The translations under genes and the position numbers were made by a program. A model generated the notes under the pieces. The model was not told where the DNA came from. It ran no database searches and saw only the letters and a list, made by a program, of their open reading frames with translations. A stretch of DNA of 64,000 nt, from NCBI RefSeq assembly GCF_000428865.1, contig NZ_AUAT01000001.1, positions 93,383 to 157,382 of the forward strand. Direction: 5' to 3'. Below, piece after piece: positions 19,212-27,525 of the stretch. The stretch is from Eremococcus coleocola DSM 15696 (lineage in GTDB: Bacteria; Bacillota; Bacilli; Lactobacillales; Aerococcaceae). The first letter of the stretch is position 1. Each line of letters begins with the position of its first letter.

Positions 19212-19229
19212 CATATAAATCGATAATTC

Positions 19230-19264
19230 GCTCAACTTCTTTATTGGAAGTTGAGCTTTTCTTT
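19230..19264 (+). terminator. Terminator of the histidine phosphatase gene
   Basis: GCTCAACTTC and GAAGTTGAGC form a perfect 10-bp stem with a 7-base loop followed by TTTTCTTTT. Confidence 0.9.
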
Positions 19265-19278
19265 TGAAAGTGTAGCTT

Positions 19279-19307
19279 TTGCGTTTAATAAAATAGTATG
19301 CTATAAT
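19279..19307 (+). promoter_or_regulatory. ssrA promoter
   Basis: TTGCGT (19279-19284) and TATAAT (19302-19307) with a 17-base spacer lie 16 bases before the tmRNA 5' end. Confidence 0.8.
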
Positions 19308-19323
19308 TAGTATCTAAATTTTC

Positions 19324-19682
19324 GGGGGTGTACTGGTTTCGACAGATTTCATACGAGCTCTTGATGCGTCAGGAAGGCAGCGACTACCTAAAAACGCTAC
19401 AGTTAAATATAACTGCAAACAATAATAATAATTTTGCTTTAGCAGCCTAATAACTGCTTGCAAAGATCAGCCCGGTATCGCCCATGTACCGGTTCCTGGT
19501 CTCAATTAAGTGGGATACGATTTAACTTTCCGTCTGCAAGTTAAGTAAGAGATTATCAGACTCGCGACCTCAAATGCCTGTTGGTCGGCTATGAGACAGC
19601 TAAATCTTAATAGGATCAACTATTGACGTAGATTCGGGAGTGGCGGGCTTTCTGGACAGGGGTTCGATTCCCCTCATCTCCA
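19324..19682 (+). ncRNA. ssrA: Transfer-messenger RNA (tmRNA)
   Basis: The 359-base RNA rescues stalled ribosomes. The 5' GGGGGTG pairs with CATCTCC at the 3' end as a tRNA-like acceptor stem, and GGTTCGATTCC is the T arm. The tag reading frame starts at GCA 19415 and ends at TAA 19448-19450. With the charged alanine this gives the tag AANNNNNFALAA, ending in the ALAA degron recognised by ClpXP-type proteases. The terminal CCA is not encoded, so it must be added after transcription. Confidence 0.97.
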
Positions 19683-19687
19683 TAATA

Positions 19688-19735
19688 AAATAGCTGGACT
19701 TTGGATGTTTATTATCCAAAGTCCAGCTATTTTTA
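19688..19735 (+). terminator. ssrA terminator
   Basis: AATAGCTGGACTTTGGAT pairs with ATCCAAAGTCCAGCTATT and is followed by TTT. The stem is very strong and lies just past the RNA 3' end. Confidence 0.93.
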
Positions 19736-19819
19736 TGAAAAAATGTAATAATTGAAACGCCATATTTTTTATTTAATAATAAATATGCTATACTCTTTAC
19801 AATTTGAGGAGGTAATTCT

Positions 19820-20638
19820 ATGCGTTTGTTCCAAGTTGAGTCAATTACTGAAGATATTTTCCGTATCAAAATGCCCTATGTTTGCGTTTATGTCTTTGAG
19901 GGACGAGATCGAGCGCTTGTCTTAGACACCGGCTGGGGCTACGGGGACCTAAAGTCAGTCATCGACTCAGTCACCACCAAACCATATGATGTAATTATTT
20001 CCCATGCCCATTCTGATCATTATGGAGGCGCTTCTCAATTCAATGAAGTCTATATGAGTTTACCTGATAAAAATGGCTATTTAAACCGACTTAAAAATGA
20101 TATTCGACCACGAATTATGCGCAATGCTCTCAAAAAAGACAACTTTCCCGTCCATAACCCCCTCTTTGTTGATCCTATCCCCAAAGCAATTAAATATTAT
20201 TCTAATGGTCATATCTTCGATCTTGGGGGTCTTTCTCTCCAAGCCCTTCATCTACCAGGACACACACTCGGTGAAATGGTCTTTCTTATTCCAGAACGGC
20301 GCCTCCTCTTTACTGGTGACGCCTGTACCGACAATACCATGATTTATTTTGACCACTCTGCCCCCTTATCCGCATTTCGTGAGAGCCTTTTAAATATATT
20401 GAAAATTAAAGAACAATACGATACTGTTCTATTGAGTCATGCTCCCTATCAAATAGATAAAGAAATCGTCGACTCTAACTATTATTGGGTCGAGGAAATT
20501 TTGGCCAATCGGGATGATCAATTAATCATCGGTGATAATGACGGCCAACCCATCTATACAGCACGTGACCGCCGTAAATCATATCCTCCCCTTCAAAGCC
20601 TAGGTAATATTCGCTATAGCCAAAATCTAAAGTATTAA
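19820..20638 (+). CDS. Metallo-beta-lactamase fold hydrolase
   Basis: The 272-residue protein has the zinc motif SHAHSDH (H62, H64, D66, H67), then HLPGHTLGE and FTGDACTDN as further metal ligands, and a final SHAPYQ. There is no signal peptide, so it acts in the cytoplasm. It belongs to the broad glyoxalase II-like group; the substrate is unknown. GAGGAGG precedes the ATG. It stands alone between tmRNA and a convergent permease gene. Confidence 0.88.
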   Translation: MRLFQVESITEDIFRIKMPYVCVYVFEGRDRALVLDTGWGYGDLKSVIDSVTTKPYDVIISHAHSDHYGGASQFNEVYMSLPDKNGYLNRLKNDIRPRIMRNALKKDNFPVHNPLFVDPIPKAIKYYSNGHIFDLGGLSLQALHLPGHTLGEMVFLIPERRLLFTGDACTDNTMIYFDHSAPLSAFRESLLNILKIKEQYDTVLLSHAPYQIDKEIVDSNYYWVEEILANRDDQLIIGDNDGQPIYTARDRRKSYPPLQSLGNIRYSQNLKY

Positions 20639-20662
20639 AAAACCTCCGAGGGGAGTTTTTTC
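20637..20662. terminator. Compact bidirectional terminator
   Basis: AAAAAACCTCC and GGGAGTTTTTT pair imperfectly around a short loop. It overlaps the stop codon of the metallo-hydrolase gene and lies between two convergent genes. Confidence 0.7.
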
Positions 20663-20670
20663 TTTTATGC

Positions 20671-22011
20671 TTAATGATTTTTTTGATAAAGCCGAATAAA
20701 ATAAACCACAAATATAACCGACATAGTCATGGTTAGCAATGCAACTTTCCAGTTTAATACAATTGATCCCACAACCAGGATTATAATCCCAAAAGTAGCT
20801 AATAAAGGACAAACAATCCCAAAGAAGGCTGATTTGATTTCCCCCTGCTTGTGGAGCCGGTAGGTTGCATAAAATAAAGGTAAAAGACAAATAGAGTTAA
20901 AAACCACAGCAGATTCACAGATATCAGATCCAGGTAACCATTGGTATTTTTCAACTAAATAATGAATTCCTAACCAAAAAATAGTTAAGCCATAAGTTAA
21001 AAGCGTTGATGCCGTGGAAACTTGATATTTCGGATGTAATTTAGCCAAGCGCGGTGACTGAATCCATTGACGTTCTGCCATGGCTTGAGGCAAACGTTGG
21101 GCGGCTAAATACATGCCGTCAGCAACCCCCATAACTGATACAATCACACAGAAGATAATAGCAGAAGCAAATCCCTTACCCAGAATCATTTGGGCCGCAT
21201 ATTGGATGGCAACATTTCCCGTAGATAAAATAAAGGTCTCCCCTAAGATTTCATTCAGTCCCCAGAAATAAACCACATAGATAAAGACAATAGCCAAGGG
21301 GCCTAAGGTATAAGCCAAAGGTAGGTTGCGTCGCGGATTCTTCACTTCAGGTGCAATGGTTGCGGCTACAGTCCAGCCATCATAGGTGAAGGCTAAAGGA
21401 ACCAAGGACGCTAACCACCCCCAACCATTATCAAAGGGTTCAATCACCTTTATTCCTTGGGGTACAATTGGCAAATCTTTAGACCAAAAGAATCCAACGA
21501 TCGCAATAATGACTAAAGGAATCACTTTAATAAAGGTGGCTGCCGATTGAAATTGCCCTGCTAACTTCTTAGACAGATAATTTATGGCTACAATCCCGGA
21601 CATATAAACGAAGGTTAATGCAATTTTTGCTTCTAAACTAGCATTGGGATTAAAAATCGACAAAGTATAAGCTGACCCCACCCAAGAAACGATCACAGTA
21701 AAAATCGGAAAATAAACGAAGGCTTGGTAGGCTCCCACCCCGGTAGCAAGCGCAGGACTGACAAAATCGCCAATATAAGAGGCAATCCCCCCTGCTTGAC
21801 TAGAGCGTTGGGCTAGTTGAGCCAAGGCTAGAGAGCCAAAGACAATAACAAGGGCACCAAAGACAATTAGGACAATTCCCAACCAAAGTTTCCCTCCAGT
21901 AAACATCAGGATATCATCGGCTTTAAAATAAATACCGGATCCGATTACGGATCCTACAATCATAGTAATGGCATTGGTAAGGCCATAAGTTTTTTTAATC
22001 TCATTTTGCAT
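20671..22011 (-). CDS. APC superfamily amino acid permease (SteT/LAT-like)
   Basis: The 446-residue protein has about 12 membrane segments. Its N-terminus YGLTNAITMIVGSVIGSGIYF contains the conserved GSGI substrate-binding loop of APC transporters, and FTYDGWTVAATIAPEVKNPRRNLP is typical of the LAT/SteT branch. Such proteins exchange or import amino acids. It is transcribed alone, and the 260 bases upstream are AT-rich without an evident operator. The substrate cannot be assigned. Confidence 0.88.
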   Translation of the reverse strand: MQNEIKKTYGLTNAITMIVGSVIGSGIYFKADDILMFTGGKLWLGIVLIVFGALVIVFGSLALAQLAQRSSQAGGIASYIGDFVSPALATGVGAYQAFVYFPIFTVIVSWVGSAYTLSIFNPNASLEAKIALTFVYMSGIVAINYLSKKLAGQFQSAATFIKVIPLVIIAIVGFFWSKDLPIVPQGIKVIEPFDNGWGWLASLVPLAFTYDGWTVAATIAPEVKNPRRNLPLAYTLGPLAIVFIYVVYFWGLNEILGETFILSTGNVAIQYAAQMILGKGFASAIIFCVIVSVMGVADGMYLAAQRLPQAMAERQWIQSPRLAKLHPKYQVSTASTLLTYGLTIFWLGIHYLVEKYQWLPGSDICESAVVFNSICLLPLFYATYRLHKQGEIKSAFFGIVCPLLATFGIIILVVGSIVLNWKVALLTMTMSVIFVVYFIRLYQKNH

Positions 22012-22274
22012 TCACTTCACTCCTATATAGGTCATTATTATAGGCTTTTTATTTGCAGATGGAAATACTTTTCTGCTTAAAAATTTGAATTATATAAATA
22101 CTCCACTTTTAAACAGATCGTTTTCCTGTACTACTTTTATATTTTTACGCATTATCCTATTTATTCATTTGTTACAATAAAAAATAATAAATATAATTAA
22201 AATTTAGTCTAAGAATTTAATCATTATAATTGATTTTATTGTATACTTACTTTAACAACATAAGGAGGTCACTT

Positions 22275-23714
22275 ATGACCCAGAAAATCGCAATTATTGG
22301 GATGGGGGTTGCTGGGGGCGCAGTCCTAGCCAGTTACCACAAATTTTATCCCAAGGAAAAACTAGAAATTGACTGTTATGATGACCCTATCCATTTTGGT
22401 AAAGGTATTCCCTTCCGACCTGATTCTAGCCTCGCCTTAAATAACTCCAGGTCTGACGCTATATCCTTTGATTACCAAGACATGGATGATTTTGTATCTT
22501 GGTTGAAAGACCAAGATATCCCTTTCCAAGAGTATATGCCCCGCTGGACTTATGGAGATTATATGCTAGACCGTATCCAAGAGCTTAGCCATGACTTAAA
22601 GGCCAAAGCCATATACCAAAGAGTGACCGACATAACTTGGCTAGACCAAACTCAGCAGTGGCAACTAGTCGATCAAAGTGGCCAAAGCCAGGATTATGAC
22701 CAAGTCCACCTTTGCTGTGGGGATTTACCCGCCCACGATTTTTATCACTTACTCGGCCAAAACCACTATATTCATAATCCATACCCGCTCCAAGCTATAC
22801 CTATGACTGAAATGCCAGACCAAACATTAACAGTCATCGGTACTGGCCTTGCGGCCATCGATGTCCTAAAATATTGTTTGACACATAGTCCTCAAAGTCT
22901 GATTCAAGTCTTTTCTTTAAACAATTATTTTCCAACTATCCGCGGCAGGGACCAAGTTGACCTAGATTATAAATTTTTGACAGAGAATAATTTAGACCAT
23001 GCCATGGCTAACAATCAAGGTCACCTGTCTTTTAATGACTTAGACCAATGGATTCAAGCAGACTTCGAACAAGTGGGAGTCACCTGGCCCGTTTTCAAAT
23101 CAGAATGGCTTTTACCAGGTAAGGCAGGCCTTGACTTAAGTATGGGGCACCCCAAAATATTTGGCCGGGCCCAAGCTCTATTTCTCCACCTCTCAAACCT
23201 CTTATCCACCCGCCTTGCCACGATGACCGTTTCTGATTACCAAGCATTTAAAGACCATTATATGGATGCCCTCATCAATCTAAGGAATCCTATGCCCAAA
23301 GATTCTGCACTTATATTATTGAGAGCCTTCGAAGAAGGACGCTTGAAAACTTTAAATGGTATTGACAGTGTCCAAGCTGAAAACCAGACCTTCCATTTAT
23401 TAAATGAGGACCATACTCTCATAGCTAGTTCTGATTGGGTTATTAATGCCACTGGCTACGGCTTAAATGACCAAAATCTAAATCAAGCGTCTTCTATCTT
23501 TAAATCTCTCATTAATAAAGGCTATGTTCAATTTGCAAACCTAGGTGGCCTAGCCATTGACTTGGACACAGGTCAGACAATTTCACCCAAATTAGGCCCC
23601 ATTAGCCACCTACTGATTCATGGCACCCTGATTAATGGCCAAGTATTTCAGAATAATTCCACTATTAAGATTCAAGCCTGGGCCGATAAGTTAATCAAAA
23701 ATAAAGCGCTATAA
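22275..23714 (+). CDS. FAD/NAD(P)-binding protein
   Basis: The start is ATG 22275 (MTQKIAIIGMGVAGG) with AAGGAGG upstream; the longer frame is not supported. The 479-residue protein has a Rossmann GMGVAGG motif at its N-terminus, a second nucleotide motif VIGTGLAAID near residue 200, and the closing pattern VINATGYG. It resembles the FAD-NAD(P)-binding family related to lysine/ornithine hydroxylase-like oxidoreductases, often annotated HI0933-like or YdhS-like. It is monocistronic with its own terminator. The substrate is unknown. Confidence 0.8.
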   Translation: MTQKIAIIGMGVAGGAVLASYHKFYPKEKLEIDCYDDPIHFGKGIPFRPDSSLALNNSRSDAISFDYQDMDDFVSWLKDQDIPFQEYMPRWTYGDYMLDRIQELSHDLKAKAIYQRVTDITWLDQTQQWQLVDQSGQSQDYDQVHLCCGDLPAHDFYHLLGQNHYIHNPYPLQAIPMTEMPDQTLTVIGTGLAAIDVLKYCLTHSPQSLIQVFSLNNYFPTIRGRDQVDLDYKFLTENNLDHAMANNQGHLSFNDLDQWIQADFEQVGVTWPVFKSEWLLPGKAGLDLSMGHPKIFGRAQALFLHLSNLLSTRLATMTVSDYQAFKDHYMDALINLRNPMPKDSALILLRAFEEGRLKTLNGIDSVQAENQTFHLLNEDHTLIASSDWVINATGYGLNDQNLNQASSIFKSLINKGYVQFANLGGLAIDLDTGQTISPKLGPISHLLIHGTLINGQVFQNNSTIKIQAWADKLIKNKAL

Positions 23715-23719
23715 CCCAT

Positions 23720-23775
23720 AAAGACCTCCCGTCTTGGATAAAATTTTCCAAGCACAGGAGGTCTTCTTTTTATTT
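23720..23775 (+). terminator. Terminator of the FAD protein gene
   Basis: AAGACCTCC pairs with GGAGGTCTT around an inner CTTGGA/TCCAAG stem and is followed by CTTTTTA. Confidence 0.88.
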
Positions 23776-23791
23776 CTTTTCTGACGTTAAA

Positions 23792-23985
23792 CTACCAAAT
23801 AACCACCCGGTCTTCAGGAGCTAGGTACATACCATCGCCTGGTTGAGTTTGGAAGACTTCATGGAACTCCGCCAAATTACGGGGTTGGATATTAGCACGT
23901 AATTCACCCGGTGAATGCACGTCAATCTTTAAGAGGAGTTGCATGTATTCTAAGCGGGCCTTACGACACCAGATTAAATAAATAA
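23792..23985 (-). pseudogene. pepO: C-terminal remnant of an M13 metallopeptidase (PepO)
   Basis: A single open minus-strand frame without any start ends at TAG 23792-23794. It reads WCRKARLEYMQ, then DVHSPGELRANIQPRN, then EFHEVFQT and GDGMYLAPEDRVVIW. That is the last 60 or so residues of neprilysin-like PepO endopeptidases, including the diagnostic APEDRVVIW end. The rest of the gene, normally about 630 codons with the HExxH site, is gone. The remnant stops abruptly at the folC terminator hairpin, so a deletion joined the two. Confidence 0.85.
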
Positions 23986-23987
23986 GG

Positions 23988-24021
23988 CCACCTAGCTTTC
24001 ATAATCAATTAAGCTAGGTGG
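23988..24021 (-). terminator. folC terminator
   Basis: CCACCTAGCTT pairs with AAGCTAGGTGG in a near-perfect stem, 40 bases after the folC stop. The tail TTATTTATTT is only moderately T-rich. Confidence 0.75.
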
Positions 24022-24060
24022 TGACATTCTTTTATCAAAAATTTTCTTTGTAAATATTAA

Positions 24061-25380
24061 TTAATTTCTTAGGCCATGTAAGATATATTGGCGGACTTGA
24101 GAGATAAAATAAAGCGAGCCTGTCACTAACAAGACTTGATTGTTTTCCCCCTCAAATTGATCAATGAATTCAGCCCAATCACCAATTACATGAAGATTAG
24201 GATTTGGGTCTTCATTCACTAGATTTTGCCATTCAGCCTGACTATAGGATTCATGGTGGTCAAAAGGGGCAATATAAATTTGACTAGCGGGGAAAAGATC
24301 TAATATTTGCAAGTGGGCTGACTGATTTTTACGATTCAATCCAGCAAAAAGAATTGTCACTTGACGGTCAATTAAATAAGTTTCAACCACTTGTTTTAAA
24401 GCTTCAAGTCCAGCTTCATTATGGGCGCCATCAATAAAAATTAAAGGCTGGTCACTAATTTTTTCCATCCGCCCTTGCCAGTGGGTAGTTAATAAATCTT
24501 GAGCCATCTTTTCTTTATGGAGCTCTATACCCTGATCATACATCCAATGTTGGAAGACCATCAAGGCAATTGCGGCATTATGCATTTGGTGTTGTCCTAA
24601 CATTGATAGGCGAAATTCTTCTTTCTCCATACCTAAGTCATTCCAGTAAGTAAATTTGGACCCGTTTTCTAAAGATAAAGTCATAGGTAGGGCCCCAAAT
24701 TCGTGGCCGTATTGGTAGAGCTTAGCCCCCTCTTCTTCCACCTTTGCTTCCACTACAGCCACACTGGAAGCTGGTAGTTGTCCAATAAAGACCTGGGCAC
24801 CCCTCTTGATGATTCCTGCTTTTTGGTAGGCCACTGCCTCGACGGTATCGCCTAATTTGTCCACATGGTCTAATGCAACGGTGGTAATGACCGCATATTG
24901 GGCATCAACGACATTAGTACAGTCATTTAAGCCTCCAATTCCGACTTCAATCAGACATACATCAGGTTGCTTTTCATGGAAATATAAAAACAATAAGCAG
25001 GTATAAATCTCAAAAAATACTAATCGACCATATTGGGTTTGAGCCATATGTTCATTTAAATCATAAATTAGTGGCATTAACCGCAATAAATCTGCATCAG
25101 AAATATCATGGCCAGCATAAGAAATTCTTTCATTAAATTTTTCAATATGGGGTGAAGTAAAGGTCCCCACTTTTAAGCCTGCCCCAGCAAAAAGATTTTT
25201 TAAAAATGCGGTCGTGGACCCCTTTCCATTGGTTCCAGTCACTTGGATGACTTTCAGCCCTTTTTGGGGGTTACCCAAATAATTCATCGCATAATAAATC
25301 TTTTCAATCCCTTCACGTTGAATGGGATTAGACTCTTGGTTCATCCAATTTAAGGCTGCATTAATATCAGTAAATTTCAT
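24061..25380 (-). CDS. folC: Folylpolyglutamate synthase/dihydrofolate synthase
   Basis: The 439-residue Mur-ligase-family enzyme adds glutamates to folates and may also make dihydrofolate. The ATP-binding loop VTGTNGKGS sits at residues 48-56. Other FolC marks are FTSPHIEKFNERI, the carbamylated-lysine region ALDHVDKLGDTVEAVAYQKAGI, and FIDGAHNEAG. Length is normal. It is transcribed alone; a perfect 18-bp palindrome lies upstream. Confidence 0.97.
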   Translation of the reverse strand: MKFTDINAALNWMNQESNPIQREGIEKIYYAMNYLGNPQKGLKVIQVTGTNGKGSTTAFLKNLFAGAGLKVGTFTSPHIEKFNERISYAGHDISDADLLRLMPLIYDLNEHMAQTQYGRLVFFEIYTCLLFLYFHEKQPDVCLIEVGIGGLNDCTNVVDAQYAVITTVALDHVDKLGDTVEAVAYQKAGIIKRGAQVFIGQLPASSVAVVEAKVEEEGAKLYQYGHEFGALPMTLSLENGSKFTYWNDLGMEKEEFRLSMLGQHQMHNAAIALMVFQHWMYDQGIELHKEKMAQDLLTTHWQGRMEKISDQPLIFIDGAHNEAGLEALKQVVETYLIDRQVTILFAGLNRKNQSAHLQILDLFPASQIYIAPFDHHESYSQAEWQNLVNEDPNPNLHVIGDWAEFIDQFEGENNQVLLVTGSLYFISQVRQYILHGLRN

Positions 25381-25429
25381 AAGACACCTACCTTATTCAA
25401 ACTAGACAAATCATACTTTATTTAACAAC

Positions 25430-25447
25430 AAATTTCTATAGAAATTT
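25430..25447. promoter_or_regulatory. Perfect 18-bp palindrome upstream of folC
   Basis: AAATTTCTATAGAAATTT is its own reverse complement. It lies about 50 bases before the folC ATG. A TATGAT -10-like element on the minus strand follows it at the distance expected if the palindrome overlaps the -35 position (TAGAAA). This would suit an operator, though AT-rich palindromes also arise by chance. Confidence 0.4.
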
Positions 25448-25658
25448 AATATTTTACAAAGAATTAACATAAAGATTCACTAGGATACTTCCACGAGCTT
25501 TTGCTAGGACAAATGGGATGATAATAGACTTTCTGAGTTTGATAGTGACGACTTTTTCCTTATTCGTCAGTCCTTGCACAATATTATGACGACTTAACCT
25601 CCAACTCGTCACCCCTCCCTACTCCCCGCCAAAACACACGCCTTTTAAGACTAGAACG
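25448..25658. other. Intergenic stretch with no recognised feature
   Basis: The gap between folC and the oligoendopeptidase terminator contains stop codons in all frames and no ribosome site with a convincing frame. A short direct repeat AAGTCGTCA occurs twice on the minus strand. Its base composition is less AT-rich than other spacers, so it may be decayed coding sequence, but I could not recognise a protein. Confidence 0.4.
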
Positions 25659-25692
25659 CAAAAAAGCCCTCGCCTAAGAAACGGGCGAGAGC
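25659..25692 (-). terminator. Oligoendopeptidase gene terminator
   Basis: On the minus strand GCTCTCGCC and GGCGAGGGC pair and are followed by TTTTTTG. Confidence 0.92.
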
Positions 25693-25708
25693 AAATTAAA
25701 ATTATCAA

Positions 25709-27409
25709 TTAAACTAAATCTGATTCAGGAATAGCAGCAAGGTAGTCACGAATAGTATTAACCAAACCTTCTAAGTTGCCTTTTTCAAATGGTGACTTCA
25801 AGTTAGCTTTTTCCACGATTTGACGGAAGGATAAGGTACCCCCAGCACGACAGATTGCAAGATAATCTTCCCAAGCTTTTGGATCGTGGTCAATGACTTG
25901 ACGTTTCCAGAATTGTAAGGCACAAACTTGGGCCAAGGTATAATCAATATAATAGAATGGTGAGCTAAAGATGTGTCCTTGTCGGAACCAGAAGCCACCA
26001 GCTTCTAGGAACTCATCACCATCAAAGTCTTTCCATGGATTATATTGTTTTTCGAGTCGCCGCCAAGTTGCCCGGCGTTCAGCTGGAGTCATTTCTGGAT
26101 GTTCGTAAACTTCATGTTGGAAGTGGTCTACTAGGACTCCATACGGTAAGAAGGTCACTGTTCCCATTAAATGACTGTATTTATATTTTTGTTCTTGGTC
26201 TTGGAAGAAGTCTTTCATCCAAGGATAGGCAAAGAATTCCATGGACATGGAGTGAATTTCACAGGATTCAAAGGTTGGCCAGACACATTCTGGACTTTGG
26301 ATCCAACGAGAAGAATAGACTTGGAAGGCGTGGCCCGCTTCATGGGTCAGTACATCCACGTCACCAGAAGTCCCATTAAAGTTAGAGAAAATAAAGGGTG
26401 ATTGGTAACCTGGAATATAGGTACAGTAGCCGCCCCCTTGTTTACCTGGTTTAGTAACTAGGTCTAATAATTCATGGTCAACCATAAAGTCAATGAACTC
26501 ACCGGTTTCAGGTGACATTTCATGATACATCTTGACCCCATTGGCCAAGATTTCATCGGAAGTCCCTACTGGTGTCGCATTACCCTCTTTAAATTCTAAA
26601 GGCAAGTCATAAGACTTCAAAGCATCCAATCCTAAACGCTTAGCTTGGCGGGCATAGAGTTCTTGGTCCAACGGAACTACATGTTTTAGAATTTCTTGCC
26701 GGTAGGTCTCCACATCTCGACGGTTATAATCTAAACGGTCCATGCGGACATAACCTAATTCAACGAAGTCTTTAAAACCAAGGTCTTTAGCAATCTTATC
26801 TCTCACCTTAACCATCCGGTCATAAATTTCATCAAGTTTTGCTTGATTATCTGCAAAGAACTTACTGTTTAAGGCAGCTACTTCTTTTCGGACTTGGCGG
26901 TCAGGGTCTTGTGCAAACTTGCCTAAGCCTGGTAAATTATAAGTTTTACCCTTGTATTCAATCTCAGCCGATGCAATCAAACGATTATATTCAGTCACTA
27001 GACGATTTTCTTCTTGAATCAATTCAATGACCTTAGGATCAAAGGATTTCAAGGAGTTTTCAGCTAATTTAAAGAAGGTGCCTGGTAAATCTTCTTTTAA
27101 TTGGTCTAAGTAGGATGAATTGAGGATAGCCCGATAGAAGTCAGTGAACCATTCTGTCACAATTGGACTGTGTTCATCCCAAAAAGCTTGTTCAGCTTCA
27201 TAGAATTCATCCCGACTATCAATGGAAGCCCGGATGCCCACTAATTCTTGTAAGGTCATTAAATCATTTTGAAGGGCTTGTAGCTTATCAAGATTTTCTT
27301 TGACAGTTTCATAAGAATCTGCCTTTTTAATCGCATCAATATAGCCATAGAATTCAGCTTTAGCTTGGTCTAAGTCAGGTCGTTCATATTTGTATTCACT
27401 AAATTTCAT
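25709..27409 (-). CDS. M3 family oligoendopeptidase (PepF-like)
   Basis: The 566-residue zinc peptidase has the HExxH motif as H356-E-A-G-H360 in VLTHEAGHAFQ. A downstream glutamate in FESCEIHSMSMEFFA is the third ligand. There is no signal peptide, so it trims oligopeptides inside the cell. It is shorter than lactococcal PepF (about 600) and matches the M3 oligoendopeptidase subgroup near 565 residues. It is monocistronic, with a TATACT -10 element before it and a strong terminator behind. Confidence 0.93.
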   Translation of the reverse strand: MKFSEYKYERPDLDQAKAEFYGYIDAIKKADSYETVKENLDKLQALQNDLMTLQELVGIRASIDSRDEFYEAEQAFWDEHSPIVTEWFTDFYRAILNSSYLDQLKEDLPGTFFKLAENSLKSFDPKVIELIQEENRLVTEYNRLIASAEIEYKGKTYNLPGLGKFAQDPDRQVRKEVAALNSKFFADNQAKLDEIYDRMVKVRDKIAKDLGFKDFVELGYVRMDRLDYNRRDVETYRQEILKHVVPLDQELYARQAKRLGLDALKSYDLPLEFKEGNATPVGTSDEILANGVKMYHEMSPETGEFIDFMVDHELLDLVTKPGKQGGGYCTYIPGYQSPFIFSNFNGTSGDVDVLTHEAGHAFQVYSSRWIQSPECVWPTFESCEIHSMSMEFFAYPWMKDFFQDQEQKYKYSHLMGTVTFLPYGVLVDHFQHEVYEHPEMTPAERRATWRRLEKQYNPWKDFDGDEFLEAGGFWFRQGHIFSSPFYYIDYTLAQVCALQFWKRQVIDHDPKAWEDYLAICRAGGTLSFRQIVEKANLKSPFEKGNLEGLVNTIRDYLAAIPESDLV

Positions 27410-27525
27410 TCAAAAACCTTCTTTCATTTTCATAAAGCTAGTATAGCACAATTTACAGCGTGCACCCTACTACTTATCTTATTAATCATCTTCCAGGAGA
27501 ATATTCTCACAACTGTTCTAAAAAT

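Noticed and set aside
19600..19869. An 89-codon minus-strand frame across the tmRNA 3' end
   Set aside because: It lies over tmRNA, its terminator and the next promoter, with no ribosome site or recognisable protein.
27497..27508. 12-bp palindrome GAGAATATTCTC after the ABC exporter gene
   Set aside because: It is short, lies downstream of a gene, and has no promoter nearby; expected by chance in AT-rich DNA.
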